A stretch of 64,000 nucleotides of DNA, from positions 62,001 through 126,000 of the forward strand of contig NZ_JAKNQJ010000004.1 of the NCBI RefSeq assembly GCF_022662335.1. The letters are read 5' to 3'. This document shows positions 1-9,601 of the stretch, piece after piece. How positions within the stretch are numbered: the stretch's first letter is position 1; the number at the start of each line of letters is the position of its first letter. Below the pieces are notes generated by a model that was not told the origin of the DNA, ran no database searches, and saw only the letters and a list, made by a program, of their open reading frames with translations. The position numbers were made by a program, and so were the translations under genes. This DNA is from Sphingomonas sp. CROZ-RG-20F-R02-07. GTDB taxonomy: Bacteria; Pseudomonadota; Alphaproteobacteria; Sphingomonadales; Sphingomonadaceae.

Positions 1-318
1 CTCGCGAACTGGTATCGCGACATGCTCGGCCTCGACGTCAAACCATGGGGCGGGGCGGCATTGCCGTTCGATACGCCGGGCCATCCTCCGAAAGTTTCGT
101 GGACGGCGTTCCCGGACACCAGCGACTATCTGGCCCCGTCGAACCGCGATTTCATGGTGAACTTCGCGGTCGACGACATGGATGCGATGATCGCGCGGCT
201 GACCGCACACGGCGTTCCGATCCTCAAGCGCGACGACGATGATGCGTTCGGCCGGTTTGCCTGGATACAGGACCCGGACGGGACCAAGGTCGAGCTCTGG
301 CAACCGAAGCGAGGCTGA
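1..318 (+). CDS. VOC (glyoxalase/bleomycin-resistance) family protein, 5' end cut by window
   Basis: The reading frame is open from the first base and ends at 318, so the gene starts before the window. About 105 residues are visible. The opening residues (ANWYRDMLGLDV) and the closing stretch (WIQDPDGTKVELW) are the classic first-strand and last-strand signatures of a VOC-fold module; the glutamate in VELW is the usual metal ligand. VOC proteins include lyases, dioxygenases and resistance proteins, and the substrate cannot be told from this fragment. It points towards the rdgB gene, which lies on the other strand 94 bases away. Confidence 0.8.
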   Translation, partial: LANWYRDMLGLDVKPWGGAALPFDTPGHPPKVSWTAFPDTSDYLAPSNRDFMVNFAVDDMDAMIARLTAHGVPILKRDDDDAFGRFAWIQDPDGTKVELWQPKRG

Positions 319-412
319 GGCGAGACGCTGAAAACCGTGCCGCCAACCTCACCTTCGCGGTCGCGCTCGAGCGGCCAGTCACGCCCGCGGCATTGAGCCT
401 ACGCCCGGTGTT

Positions 413-1035
413 TCAGAACACCGCCGCCGCCAGTTGCCCGAACGCATCGGCGCGGTGGCTGATCGCGTGTTTGGCATCCGGATCCATTTCGCCGAAGGTG
501 TCGTCGCGGCCATCGGCCTGGAACATCGCGTCATAGCCGAAGCCCTTGTCCCCGCGCGGCGGCCAGACGAGCGTGCCGTCGACGCGCCCCTCGAACCATT
601 CGACATGGCCGTCGGGCCAGGCGAGCGCGAGCGCGCAGACGAAATGGGCGGAGCGCGCCATGTCCGGCTCTTCGTTCAACCGGTCCTCGACCAGCCGCAT
701 CGCGAGGTCGAAATCCTTGTCCGGGCCTCCCCAGCGCGCCGAGAAGATGCCGGGATCGCCGTTGAGCGCATCGACGCACAGCCCGCTGTCGTCCGCCAGC
801 GCCGGCAGGCCCGACAGGTCGGCCGCCTGAAGCGCCTTCAGCTCGGCATTGGCGACGAAGGTGACCCCCGTCTCTTCGGGCTCGGGCAGGTCGAGCTCGG
901 CGGCCGACACGACGTCCATTCCGTGTCCGGCCAGCAGGGCGCCGATCTCGCGCACCTTGCCGGGATTGTGGCTGGCGATCACCAGCCGGCCCGGCTTCAG
1001 CTTGCGGATCGCCTGCGGCTCCCGACCTTCCCCGC

Positions 1036-1039
<4 letters not shown>
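413..1039 (-). CDS. rdgB: Non-canonical purine NTP pyrophosphatase (RdgB/HAM1)
   Basis: This 208-residue protein should hydrolyse dITP, XTP and related deaminated purine nucleotides to monophosphates, cleaning the nucleotide pool in the cytoplasm. The sequence shows the HAM1 signature near residues 22-31 ([10 protein letters not shown]), the metal-binding DDSGL stretch, the GFGYDAMF segment and the late SHRADA motif that contacts the base. The length is normal for the family. The start codon overlaps the stop of rph by 4 bases, so the two are co-transcribed and probably translationally coupled, an rph-rdgB pairing that is common in bacteria. Confidence 0.95.
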
Positions 1040-1758
<719 letters not shown>

Positions 1759-1835
1759 GATCCTGTTGCAACGGTGAATGAATGTCGCCGCGGCCTAGCC
1801 TTTCACATCGGCGCTCGCCAGCCTAGATCGGGGGC

Positions 1836-2879
1836 ATGGCCGCGCTTCCCGTCACCGAGCTCACCGATCGTGCGCGCGCGATCTTCCGCGCGGTGGTCGA
1901 CAGTTATCTGGCGAACGGCGCCCCCGTGGGGTCGCGCACCATCCAGCAGATTTCCGGGATCAGCCTGTCGCCCGCCTCGATCCGCGGCGTGATGCAGGAA
2001 CTGGAGGAGTTGGGCCTGCTCGCCAGTCCGCATACCAGCGCGGGCCGCCTGCCGACCGACCGCGGCCTGCGGCTGTTCGTCGACGGCATGATGCAGGCGC
2101 TGGAGCCGACCGCCGAGGAACAGGCCGCGATCGAACGGCGCGCGGGTGGCGGCGGCCCGGTCGAGGAGGCGCTCGCCGCCACCACCGCGGCGCTGTCGGG
2201 CTTGTCGGCCTGTGCGGGGCTGGTGATGGTGCCGCGGCGCGAGATCGTGCTCCGCTCGATCGGTTTCGTGCCCCTGTCCGCCGAACAGGCGATGGCGGTG
2301 CTCGTCAGCCAGGACGGATCGGTCGAGAACCGGATGATCGCGCTGCCGCCGGGCATGAACCCCTCCGCGCTGGTCGAGGCCGGCAATTACATGAGCGCGA
2401 CGCTCGGCGGACTGACGCTGGCCGAGGCGCGGGCGCGGCTCGAGCGCGAACTGGCGGATGGCCGCGCCGCGATCGATGGCGCCGCGCGCACGCTGGTGGA
2501 GCGCGGGATCGCGGTGTGGAGCGAGGATGCCGGTCGCCGCCCGGTGCTGATCGTGCGCGGGCAGGGGCGGCTGATCGACGCGGCCGATGCCGCGGACCTG
2601 CAACGCGTCAGCGACCTGCTCGACGATCTGGAGGGCAAGCAGGAGGTGGCCGGCCTGCTCGACAGCGCGCGCGCCGGCAACGCCACGCGAATCTTCATCG
2701 GCGCGGAGAACAATCTGTTCGCATTGTCGGGATCGTCCGTCATCGCACGGCCGTTCTGTGGGCCGGGCGGGCGCGTGCTCGGTGTGGTGGGCGTGATCGG
2801 GCCGGTGCGGTTGAACTATGCGCGCGTCGTGCCCATGGTGGATTTTACGGCCGGCGCGCTCGCCCGGCTCATGGGCTGA
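1836..2879 (+). CDS. hrcA: Heat-inducible transcription repressor HrcA
   Basis: This 347-residue protein has the HrcA layout: an N-terminal winged helix (about residues 1-75, with the block SAGRLPTDRGLRLFVD just after it), a dimerisation region and an inserted GAF-like domain that ends in a C-terminal block containing FCGPGGRVLGVVGVIGP. HrcA represses heat-shock genes by binding the CIRCE repeat. No CIRCE element (TTAGCACTC-N9-GAGTGCTAA) is visible upstream of hrcA, grpE or dnaK here, so its targets, usually groESL in this class, are probably outside the window. It is followed almost immediately by grpE. Confidence 0.95.
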   Translation: MAALPVTELTDRARAIFRAVVDSYLANGAPVGSRTIQQISGISLSPASIRGVMQELEELGLLASPHTSAGRLPTDRGLRLFVDGMMQALEPTAEEQAAIERRAGGGGPVEEALAATTAALSGLSACAGLVMVPRREIVLRSIGFVPLSAEQAMAVLVSQDGSVENRMIALPPGMNPSALVEAGNYMSATLGGLTLAEARARLERELADGRAAIDGAARTLVERGIAVWSEDAGRRPVLIVRGQGRLIDAADAADLQRVSDLLDDLEGKQEVAGLLDSARAGNATRIFIGAENNLFALSGSSVIARPFCGPGGRVLGVVGVIGPVRLNYARVVPMVDFTAGALARLMG

Positions 2880-2905
2880 TGCCTTCGACATTACAGGGAA
2901 ATGCA

Positions 2906-3436
2906 GTGACCGATACCGAGAACACCGACCTGCGCGACGCGACGGCCGAGGCCGCACCCGAAGTGGCCGAGCACGATCGCGTGGCCGAGCTGGAGAACCA
3001 GTTGGCCGAAGCGAAGCAGAATGTCCTCTACGCCCAGGCCGAGGTGCAGAATGTACGCCGCCGCGCCGAGAAGGAGGCGCAGGACGCCCGCGCCTATGCC
3101 ACCACGAACTTCGCGCGCGACATCCTGTCCGTCGCCGACAATCTGGAGCGCGGGCTGGCCGCGATCCCGGCCGACCTGCGCGCCGACGACAAGATGAAGG
3201 GCCTCGTCGCGGGGCTGGAAGCGACGGGTCGCGAGCTCGCCTCGGTGTTCCAGCGTAACGGCATCACCCGGATCGCCGCGATGGGCGAGCCGCTCGATCC
3301 CAACAAGCACCAGGCGATGATGGAGATGCCGAGCGACGCGACGCCCGGCACGATCGTCCAGGAAATGCAGCCCGGCTATATGCTGAAGGACCGCCTGCTG
3401 CGCCCTGCGCTGGTGGCGGTGGCGAAGGCGGGTTGA
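2906..3436 (+). CDS. grpE: Nucleotide exchange factor GrpE
   Basis: GrpE releases ADP from DnaK. The product has an acidic N-terminus, a long coiled coil (from about AELENQLAEAKQNVLYAQAE onward) and the C-terminal beta domain ending near GYMLKDRLLRPALVAVAK, which is highly typical. Two starts are possible: ATG at 2879, overlapping the hrcA stop, or GTG at 2906. GTG is preferred because an AGGGA motif lies 6 bases upstream and because the residues between the two starts look non-conserved. From GTG the protein is 176 residues. It is cotranscribed with hrcA and is separated from dnaK by four other genes. Confidence 0.93.
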   Translation: MTDTENTDLRDATAEAAPEVAEHDRVAELENQLAEAKQNVLYAQAEVQNVRRRAEKEAQDARAYATTNFARDILSVADNLERGLAAIPADLRADDKMKGLVAGLEATGRELASVFQRNGITRIAAMGEPLDPNKHQAMMEMPSDATPGTIVQEMQPGYMLKDRLLRPALVAVAKAG

Positions 3437-3481
3437 CGAAACTGCCTTCGGGCGGAGCTCGAAGAGCATGAAGGACGCTGC

Positions 3482-4708
3482 ATGGACGCCAATCTCACTG
3501 CCGATCGCCCGACCTTCGTCACGCATCTCGAATGTTCGCTGACGGGCGAGCGGTACGAGGCGGATACGCTTCACGGCCTCTCGCGCGCCGGGCGGCCGTT
3601 GCTCGTCCGCTATGATCTGGCGGCGGCCGCGGCGAGTCTGTCGCGCGATGCGTTGGAGGCGCGGGCGACCGATCTGTGGCGGTGGCGGGAGCTGCTGCCG
3701 GTGCGCGACACCGCGGACGTGGTGAGCCTCGGCGAGATCGAGACGCCGCTGATCCCCATTCCCCGATCCTCGGGCAGCCCCAACGTGCTCGTGAAGGACG
3801 AGGGGCGCCTGCCCACCGGCAGCTTCAAGGCGCGCGGGCTCGTCATGGCGGTGGCGATGGCCAAGGAACTGGGCGTCACCCGGATCGCGATGCCGACCAA
3901 CGGCAATGCGGGCGCGGCGCTCGCCGCCTATGCGACGCGCGTCGGCATCGAGACGATCGTCTTCTGCCCGGCGGACACGCCCGAGATCAACGTGCGCGAG
4001 ATCGCCGTTCAGGGTGCGCGCGTCTGGCGGGTCAACGGCCTGATCGACGATTGCGGTGCGATCGTCGGCAAGGGCGCGGCGGAGGGTCGCTGGTTCGACC
4101 TCTCGACGCTGAAGGAGCCCTATCGAATCGAGGGCAAGAAGACGATGGGGCTGGAACTCGCCGCGCAGTTCGGCTGGGAATTGCCCGACGCCATCTTCTA
4201 TCCAACGGGTGGCGGCACCGGCCTGATCGGCATGTGGAAGGCGTTCGACGAACTGGAGGCGATGGGCTGGATCGGTGCGAAGCGGCCGCGTATGTATGCG
4301 GTGCAGGCGAGCGGTTGCGCGCCGATCGTCCGCGCGTTCGAAGAGGGCGTGGAGCATGCCGAGCGCTGGGAGGATGCGCATACCGTCGCCGCCGGCATCC
4401 GCGTGCCCCGGGCGGTCGGCGATTTCCTGATCCTGCGGGCGGTGCGCGAAAGTGGCGGCAAGGCGCTGGGCGTCGGCGACCCCGCGATCCTGAAGGCGGT
4501 GAGCGATTGTGCGACGAAGGACGGGCTGTTGCTCTGCCCAGAGGGCGGCGCGACTCTCGCCGCATACCGCGAGGCGCTGAACACCGGCGAGGTGGACGAG
4601 GACGAGCGCGTCGTGCTGTTCAACTGCGCGACGGGCCTGAAATACCCGATGCCGCCGGCGGATCAGGCGCTCGACCGTCACGCACCGATCGATTTCGACT
4701 CGCTCTAG
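3482..4708 (+). CDS. thrC: Threonine synthase (PLP fold type II)
   Basis: A 408-residue PLP enzyme predicted to convert O-phosphohomoserine to threonine. The PLP lysine lies in LPTGSFKARG, followed by the NGNAGAALAAYA phosphate-binding stretch and the later PTGGGTGL glycine loop. The N-terminus (LECSLTGERYEADT...LLVRYDL) looks like the zinc-ribbon-bearing threonine synthases but has lost most of the cysteines, which is common in this branch. It starts 45 bases after grpE and converges on the next gene with 11 bases between stops. A related threonine dehydratase-like lyase is the main alternative, but the N-terminal block favours threonine synthase. Confidence 0.82.
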   Translation: MDANLTADRPTFVTHLECSLTGERYEADTLHGLSRAGRPLLVRYDLAAAAASLSRDALEARATDLWRWRELLPVRDTADVVSLGEIETPLIPIPRSSGSPNVLVKDEGRLPTGSFKARGLVMAVAMAKELGVTRIAMPTNGNAGAALAAYATRVGIETIVFCPADTPEINVREIAVQGARVWRVNGLIDDCGAIVGKGAAEGRWFDLSTLKEPYRIEGKKTMGLELAAQFGWELPDAIFYPTGGGTGLIGMWKAFDELEAMGWIGAKRPRMYAVQASGCAPIVRAFEEGVEHAERWEDAHTVAAGIRVPRAVGDFLILRAVRESGGKALGVGDPAILKAVSDCATKDGLLLCPEGGATLAAYREALNTGEVDEDERVVLFNCATGLKYPMPPADQALDRHAPIDFDSL

Positions 4709-4719
4709 GCTCGCGCGGA

Positions 4720-5172
4720 TCAGCCGAACGGCAGCACACTCTCATATTGCGCGATCGGCGGGGCGCCGGCGACCGCCGCGCCCCGCCGCAGCAGGAAGGC
4801 GTGGCGGACGATTTCCGCCTGTTGCTCGATCCCGTAGCGGTGCAGCGGCCATCCGGGGCGGAAGGCGTAATCATAGCGGCAGAAGGGATGGCGCGCGATC
4901 GGGAGCATGACGCCGCGCTGATGCTGCCAAACATGAGTCATCTCGTGGACGAACAGCCCCTGCGCGCCGAGATGGCCGGTTGAGAAATCGTCGGACCAGC
5001 CGGTCCCGGCGGGGTGGAAATGGATATGGCCCCGCGGTGCCATCACCACGTCGCGCGGCTGGAAGAACGCCCATTTGCGCCGCACCAGCGTGACCGTGCC
5101 GTAATCGATCGCGCTGCCGAACACCGTGCGGGCGAGCGCCACCTCGCCCTCGGTCAGCGCGCGCACCGTCAT
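4720..5172 (-). CDS. Zincin-like protein with HEMTH motif (sphingomonad 'vgr-related' family)
   Basis: This 150-residue protein carries HEMTHVWQHQ near residues 76-85, which fits the HExxH zinc motif of metallopeptidases of the DUF4157-like kind. There is no signal peptide or membrane segment. The rest is not recognised well enough to name a substrate; similar proteins in sphingomonads carry the uninformative label vgr-related protein. The stop codon of the upstream copper chaperone overlaps its start by 4 bases, so they are one transcript. Proteolytic activity is inferred from the motif only; a third zinc ligand is not obvious. Confidence 0.6.
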   Translation of the reverse strand: MTVRALTEGEVALARTVFGSAIDYGTVTLVRRKWAFFQPRDVVMAPRGHIHFHPAGTGWSDDFSTGHLGAQGLFVHEMTHVWQHQRGVMLPIARHPFCRYDYAFRPGWPLHRYGIEQQAEIVRHAFLLRRGAAVAGAPPIAQYESVLPFG

Positions 5173-5606
5173 TTGGGATCGGGTGCGCCAGCGCCGATCA
5201 CGCCGGCATCCTGCTCGATGCGCGTGCCGTCGGCGAAGGAAAAGGTGAGGTGCATCGTGCCGCCCGGCTTGACGACCGGGTTGACGTCCGAGAGCATCAC
5301 ATGGAGCCCGCCCGGCGCGAAGCGCACCGTCGATCGTGCGGGGATCGGCAGCCGGTCGATGGGTGCCATCGCCGACACGCCGCCCGACTGCATCGATCGG
5401 TGCATCTGCGCCAGCACCGCGGTGTCGGCCGAAACCGCGATCAGCGTGGCCGGGGCTTTGCCGCCATGAATCGTGAAATAGGCCGCGGCCGGCCGGCCCG
5501 GCACCGCGGCCAGGCGCACCCAGGCGTGATCGACATAAAGCGGCTTGGCCTGGTTGCAGGCAGTGAGCGCGAGCGGCGCGATGAACAGGGGGATAGCACG
5601 GCGCAT
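5169..5606 (-). CDS. Periplasmic copper chaperone PCu(A)C family lipoprotein
   Basis: The 145-residue product has an N-terminal signal ending in a lipobox-like LTACNQ, so it is probably a periplasmic lipoprotein. It matches the copper-binding pattern H-X10-M-X21-H-X-M exactly: His in MHRSM, Met in VSAM, then GGLHVM. PCu(A)C proteins deliver Cu(I) to cytochrome oxidase. The ATG at 5606 is chosen over an upstream start at 5684 because the extra 26 residues would bury the signal peptide and run over the dnaK promoter. It is divergent from dnaK and overlaps the downstream zincin-like gene by 4 bases. Confidence 0.85.
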   Translation of the reverse strand: MRRAIPLFIAPLALTACNQAKPLYVDHAWVRLAAVPGRPAAAYFTIHGGKAPATLIAVSADTAVLAQMHRSMQSGGVSAMAPIDRLPIPARSTVRFAPGGLHVMLSDVNPVVKPGGTMHLTFSFADGTRIEQDAGVIGAGAPDPK

Positions 5607-5662
5607 GGCAAAACCTCGTCCCGATCGGCGGAAAACTGGTTGCGTCCTAGGTTCCCGGCAAT

Positions 5663-5690
5663 CTTGCGGCAAGCGCGGGCCCACCTATAT
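5663..5690 (+). promoter_or_regulatory. RpoH (sigma-32) heat-shock promoter of dnaK
   Basis: CTTG at 5663-5666 and CCTATAT at 5684-5690 are separated by 17 bases. This fits the alphaproteobacterial RpoH consensus CTTG-N17/18-CYTATNTNNG except for the last position. It lies about 85 bases upstream of the dnaK start, in the right orientation, between the divergent copper chaperone gene and dnaK. Confidence 0.75.
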
Positions 5691-5775
5691 CGCGCTCATC
5701 GGACAAGCGGTTGCGCGCCCGTAACGGCGCGGTTCCGTGATGGTTTTAATATCTGCGAGGGGCTGAAACAGACTC

Positions 5776-7671
5776 ATGGCTAAAGTAATCGGTATCGATC
5801 TGGGCACCACCAACAGCTGCGTTTCCGTGATGGAAGCGGGCAAGCCCAAGGTGATCGAGAATGCGGAAGGCGCGCGCACGACGCCGTCGATCGTCGCTTT
5901 CGCCAAGGATGGCGAGCGGCTGGTCGGCCAGCCGGCCAAGCGCCAGGCCGTCACCAACGGCGACAACACGATCTTTGCGGTGAAGCGCCTGATCGGCCGC
6001 CGCTTTGACGATCCCGTCACCAAGAAGGACACCGAGCTGGTGCCCTACAAGATCGTGCGCGGCCAGAATGGCGATGCGTGGGTGAGCGCGGGCGGCAAGG
6101 ATTACAGCCCGTCGCAGATCAGTGCCTTCACGCTCCAGAAGATGAAGGAAACCGCCGAGTCCTATCTTGGCGAGACGGTCACGCAGGCGGTCATCACCGT
6201 GCCGGCATACTTCAACGACGCCCAGCGCCAGGCGACCAAGGACGCGGGCCAGATCGCAGGGCTCGAAGTGCTGCGCATCATCAACGAGCCGACGGCCGCG
6301 GCGCTGGCCTATGGTCTCGAGAAGCAGGACGGCAAGACGATCGCGGTCTATGACCTCGGCGGCGGCACGTTCGACGTCTCGATCCTGGAGATCGGCGACG
6401 GCGTGTTCGAGGTGAAGGCGACCAACGGCGACACCTTCCTCGGCGGCGAGGATTTCGACAACAAGATCGTCGATTATCTGGCGCAGGGCTTCCAGAAGGA
6501 CGAGGGCATCGACCTCACCAAGGACAAGCTCGCGCTGCAGCGCCTGAAGGAAGCCGCCGAAAAGGCGAAGATCGAGCTGAGCTCGGCGCAGTCGACCGAG
6601 GTGAACCTGCCCTTCATTACCGCCGATCAGAATGGCCCGAAGCATCTGGTGCGCAACATCACCCGCGCCGATCTCGAAAAGCTGGTCGAGGATCTCGTCA
6701 AGCGCACGCTGGACCCCTGCAAGAAGGCGCTGGCGGATGCCGGCCTGAAGGCGGCGGACATCAGCGAGGTCGTCCTCGTCGGCGGCATGACCCGCATGCC
6801 GCGCGTGCGTGAGGTCGTGAAGGACTTCTTCGGCAAGGAGCCGCACACCGGCGTGAACCCGGACGAGGTCGTGGCCATGGGCGCCGCGATCCAGGCGGGC
6901 GTGCTGCAGGGCGACGTGAAGGACGTGCTGCTGCTCGACGTGACGCCGCTGTCGCTCGGTATCGAGACGCTGGGCGGCGTGTTCACGCGGATGATCGATC
7001 GCAACACGACGATCCCGACGAAGAAGTCGCAGACCTATTCGACCGCGGACGACAATCAGGGCGCGGTGACGATCCGGGTGTTCCAGGGCGAGCGCGAGAT
7101 GGCGGCGGACAACAAGATCCTCGGCCAGTTCGATCTCGTCGGCATCCCGCCGGCGCCGCGCGGCGTGCCGCAGATCGAGGTGACGTTCGACATCGACGCG
7201 AACGGCTTGGTCAGCGTGTCCGCGAAGGACAAGGGCACGGGCAAGGAGCAGCAGATTCGCATCCAGGCCTCGGGCGGCCTGTCGGACAGCGACATCGACC
7301 AGATGGTGCGCGATGCCGAGCAGTTCGCCGAGGAAGACAAGAAGCGCCGTGCGGGCGCCGAGGCGAAGAACAATGCCGAGAGCCTGATCCACACGACCGA
7401 ACGCCAGCTTGCCGACAATGGCGACAAGGTGGACGACAGCCTGAAGTCCGAGATCCAGTCGGCGATCGACGACGCCAAGAAGGCGGTCGAGGGTGGTGAC
7501 CCGGATGCGATGAACGACAAGGCGCAGGCGCTGGCGCAGGTCGCGATGAAGCTCGGCCAGGCGATCTACGAGAAGCAGGCGCAGGCGGATGCCGGCCCCG
7601 CGGCCGAAGGCGAAGCGCCCAAGGAGGACGTGGTCGACGCCGAGTTCTCCGAAGTCGACGACCACAAGTAA
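5776..7671 (+). CDS. dnaK: Chaperone protein DnaK (Hsp70)
   Basis: A full-length 631-residue Hsp70. Landmarks in order: [13 protein letters not shown] at the start, [20 protein letters not shown] and the phosphate-2 loop [28 protein letters not shown], then the linker [18 protein letters not shown] and the substrate-binding domain, ending in a charged tail [10 protein letters not shown]. It binds unfolded chains with ATP and works with DnaJ (next gene) and GrpE (2906). An RpoH-type promoter precedes it. A hairpin sits between dnaK and dnaJ. Confidence 0.99.
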   Translation: MAKVIGIDLGTTNSCVSVMEAGKPKVIENAEGARTTPSIVAFAKDGERLVGQPAKRQAVTNGDNTIFAVKRLIGRRFDDPVTKKDTELVPYKIVRGQNGDAWVSAGGKDYSPSQISAFTLQKMKETAESYLGETVTQAVITVPAYFNDAQRQATKDAGQIAGLEVLRIINEPTAAALAYGLEKQDGKTIAVYDLGGGTFDVSILEIGDGVFEVKATNGDTFLGGEDFDNKIVDYLAQGFQKDEGIDLTKDKLALQRLKEAAEKAKIELSSAQSTEVNLPFITADQNGPKHLVRNITRADLEKLVEDLVKRTLDPCKKALADAGLKAADISEVVLVGGMTRMPRVREVVKDFFGKEPHTGVNPDEVVAMGAAIQAGVLQGDVKDVLLLDVTPLSLGIETLGGVFTRMIDRNTTIPTKKSQTYSTADDNQGAVTIRVFQGEREMAADNKILGQFDLVGIPPAPRGVPQIEVTFDIDANGLVSVSAKDKGTGKEQQIRIQASGGLSDSDIDQMVRDAEQFAEEDKKRRAGAEAKNNAESLIHTTERQLADNGDKVDDSLKSEIQSAIDDAKKAVEGGDPDAMNDKAQALAQVAMKLGQAIYEKQAQADAGPAAEGEAPKEDVVDAEFSEVDDHK

Positions 7672-7689
7672 GTGTAGATGATGCACACC

Positions 7690-7723
7690 CCCCGTCATTC
7701 CCGCAGCCGCGAGAGTGACGGGG
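7690..7723 (+). repeat. Hairpin between dnaK and dnaJ
   Basis: CCCCGTCA (7690-7697) pairs with TGACGGGG (7716-7723), a perfect 8-base stem whose 18-base loop holds a further short GC pairing. It lies in the 74-base gap between the dnaK stop and the dnaJ start. It has no run of Ts after it, so it is more likely an mRNA processing or stability element than a strong terminator. Confidence 0.55.
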
Positions 7724-7745
7724 TGGCTTGTGGCAAGGGCCCGGT

Positions 7746-8867
7746 ATGAGCACCACGATCGACTATTACGAACTGCTCGAATGCGAGCGGACCGCAGATG
7801 CCGGGACGATCAAATCGTCCTACCGCAAGCTCGCGATGAAATACCATCCGGACAAGAACGCGGGATGCAAAGACAGCGAATCCAAGTTCAAGGCCGTCAG
7901 TGAAGCCTACGACGTGCTGAAGGACCCGCAGAAGCGCGCGGCCTATGATCGTTATGGCCATGCCGCATTCCAGAATGGCGGCGGTGGCGGTGCCCAGGAT
8001 TTCGGTGGCGGCTTTTCCGACATCTTCGAAAGCGTGTTCGGCGAGTTCATGGGCGGGCAGCGCGGCGGCGGTCGCCAGCAGCAGCGCCGCGGCGCCGATC
8101 TGCGCTACGACATGGAGATCGGCCTCGAAGAGGCCTATCACGGCAAGGCGACCGAGATCACGGTCGACGTTTCCGCCCCGTGCGACACCTGCGACGGATC
8201 GGGCGCACGCCCCGGCACGCACGCCAAGACCTGCGCGCATTGCGGCGGCCACGGCAAGGTGCGCGCGCAACAGGGATTCTTCGTGGTGGAGCGCGCCTGC
8301 GCGGTCTGCCAGGGATCGGGCCAGGTGATCGCCGATCCGTGCCCCGATTGCCGCGGCGAGGGCCGGGTCGAAAAGACCAAGACGCTGAGCGTCAACGTGC
8401 CGCCCGGCGTGGACGAGGGCACGCGCGTGCGGCTGACGGGCGAGGGCGAGGCGGGTCCGCGTGGCGCACCCGCGGGGGACCTCTATATTTTTCTGCATGT
8501 CGCGCGGCATCCGCTGTTCGAGCGAGAGGGCACGACGCTATTCGCGCGCGCGCCGATCAGCTTCACCACCGCGTCCCTGGGTGGCAGCATCGCCATTCCG
8601 GGGCTCGACGGCCACAAGCACGACATCAAGATCCCGGCGGGCATCCAGTCGGGCAAGCAGATCCGCCAGCGCGGCGCCGGCATGCCGGTGCTCCAGGGCC
8701 GCGGTCATGGCGATCTCGTGATCCAGATCGACGTCGAGACGCCGACGAAGCTGTCGCTTCGCCAGAAGGAGCTGCTCGAGATGTTCCGCGAAACCGAGAC
8801 GGGGGACGAATGCCCGGCCAGCCAGGGCTTCTTTGCCAAGCTGAAGGGCGTGTTCGCGGGGGAGTGA
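7746..8867 (+). CDS. dnaJ: Chaperone protein DnaJ (Hsp40)
   Basis: A 373-residue class A J-protein. The J domain occupies residues 1-70 with HPD at 34-36; a Gly-rich stretch follows (about 78-105), then four CxxCxGxG zinc repeats ([32 protein letters not shown]) and the C-terminal peptide-binding domains. It stimulates DnaK ATPase activity and delivers substrates. The start at 7746 is chosen rather than 7728 because [11 protein letters not shown] aligns with other DnaJ N-termini. It lies 74 bases downstream of dnaK, probably on the same heat-shock transcript. Confidence 0.98.
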   Translation: MSTTIDYYELLECERTADAGTIKSSYRKLAMKYHPDKNAGCKDSESKFKAVSEAYDVLKDPQKRAAYDRYGHAAFQNGGGGGAQDFGGGFSDIFESVFGEFMGGQRGGGRQQQRRGADLRYDMEIGLEEAYHGKATEITVDVSAPCDTCDGSGARPGTHAKTCAHCGGHGKVRAQQGFFVVERACAVCQGSGQVIADPCPDCRGEGRVEKTKTLSVNVPPGVDEGTRVRLTGEGEAGPRGAPAGDLYIFLHVARHPLFEREGTTLFARAPISFTTASLGGSIAIPGLDGHKHDIKIPAGIQSGKQIRQRGAGMPVLQGRGHGDLVIQIDVETPTKLSLRQKELLEMFRETETGDECPASQGFFAKLKGVFAGE

Positions 8868-8908
8868 GGCGTCCGGTGGCGTCGCCACCATGATCGGGGG
8901 GAAAGCGG

Positions 8909-9349
8909 ATGGGCGCGTTGCTGTTGATCTGGGCGGCGATGGTGGCCGCAGGCGACACCCCGATCGGGCGGCTCCTGCACGCCGCTTTCGTCGAGCGCCC
9001 TGCTTCGTGGTGCGCGCGGGTGCGCCGCGGCCATGTCGCACTGGCGGTCCTGCTCGTCACGATCGCCGCTGCCGCGATGTGGGCGGGCGGGACGGACGCG
9101 ATCAGCGTTCTCGGCATGGCGACGCCCGATCTGGCGATCTGGCTGACCAGCTTCGAGATCGCGACCTATCTCGACATGGCGGTGACCGTGGTGTTGGTGG
9201 CCTCAACCCTGCGCGGGCGGATCGTCGCAGCGCGGCTGGGCACCGCCGTCGCACATTTCACGCGATCGGCCGGGCGCCGGCGGCGGGTTCGATCGCAAGC
9301 CCGACGCTCCGATCCCGAGCCCGATGGGCTCGGCGTTTCGTTCGCTTGA
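8909..9349 (+). CDS. Hypothetical inner-membrane protein
   Basis: This 146-residue protein is not recognised. Three hydrophobic segments are visible: residues 2-15, about 46-62 and about 83-105, followed by a highly basic, arginine-rich tail, which is probably cytoplasmic. A strong purine-rich site (GGGGGGAAAG) precedes the ATG. The gene follows dnaJ by 41 bases on the same strand and could ride on the heat-shock transcript, but nothing in the protein indicates a chaperone role. Confidence 0.6.
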   Translation: MGALLLIWAAMVAAGDTPIGRLLHAAFVERPASWCARVRRGHVALAVLLVTIAAAAMWAGGTDAISVLGMATPDLAIWLTSFEIATYLDMAVTVVLVASTLRGRIVAARLGTAVAHFTRSAGRRRRVRSQARRSDPEPDGLGVSFA

Positions 9350-9361
9350 ATAGGGTCCCCC

Positions 9362-9395
9362 GGCCCTGTCCGCCCCTTCGTAAAGGGGCGGGGGC
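9362..9395. terminator. Bidirectional hairpin terminator
   Basis: CCGCCCCTT (9370-9378) and AAGGGGCGG (9383-9391) form a perfect 9-base stem closed by a 4-base loop, extended by GGCC pairing outside a small bulge. It lies between the convergent membrane-protein gene and the tiny minus-strand gene at 9403. There is no long T run. Confidence 0.55.
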
Positions 9396-9402
9396 CGATG
9401 GA

Positions 9403-9489
9403 TCAGAAGGTGGCGATGACCACCCCGACCACCAGCGCCTGAGCCGCGATCACCAGCATCGAGCTGGTCACGGTTTCGAACATGCGCAT
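9403..9489 (-). CDS. Predicted 28-residue single-pass membrane peptide
   Basis: The frame reads MRMFETVTSSMLVIAAQALV and continues with eight more hydrophobic residues: one membrane helix with a short polar head and almost no tail. A GGAGA ribosome site lies 7 bases upstream of the ATG at 9489. A perfect inverted repeat (9504-9523) sits in its leader and a hairpin terminator follows it, so it has the signs of a self-standing gene. Longer upstream starts in the same frame add residues without any recognisable character. Function is unknown; it could be a small membrane regulator or merely a fortuitous frame. Confidence 0.4.
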   Translation of the reverse strand: MRMFETVTSSMLVIAAQALVVGVVIATF

Positions 9490-9503
9490 GGGAAGGTCTC
9501 CGA

Positions 9504-9523
9504 TGCCGGAGAAATATCCGGCA
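9504..9523. repeat. Perfect inverted repeat upstream of the 28-residue gene
   Basis: TGCCGGA-GAAATA-TCCGGCA is a 7-base perfect inverted repeat with an AT-rich 6-base centre, 15 bases upstream of the small gene start at 9489. It could be an operator or an RNA hairpin in the leader. Confidence 0.5.
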
Positions 9524-9601
9524 AGGGCGATATGATGTTGATTGCGTATCCACGCAACTTTGTTGCGCGCAATCATGGTTGCAGAAAGTGCAAGTGGAAC
9601 G

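Noticed and set aside
1759..1835. RpoH promoter or CIRCE operator before hrcA
   Set aside because: No CTTG with a matching -10 and no TTAGCACTC/GAGTGCTAA halves could be found in this 77-base region.
5746..7698. 650-codon open frame opposite dnaK
   Set aside because: It is a codon-position mirror of dnaK caused by high GC; composition (Arg/His/Leu/Asp only) and lack of a ribosome site show it is not a gene.
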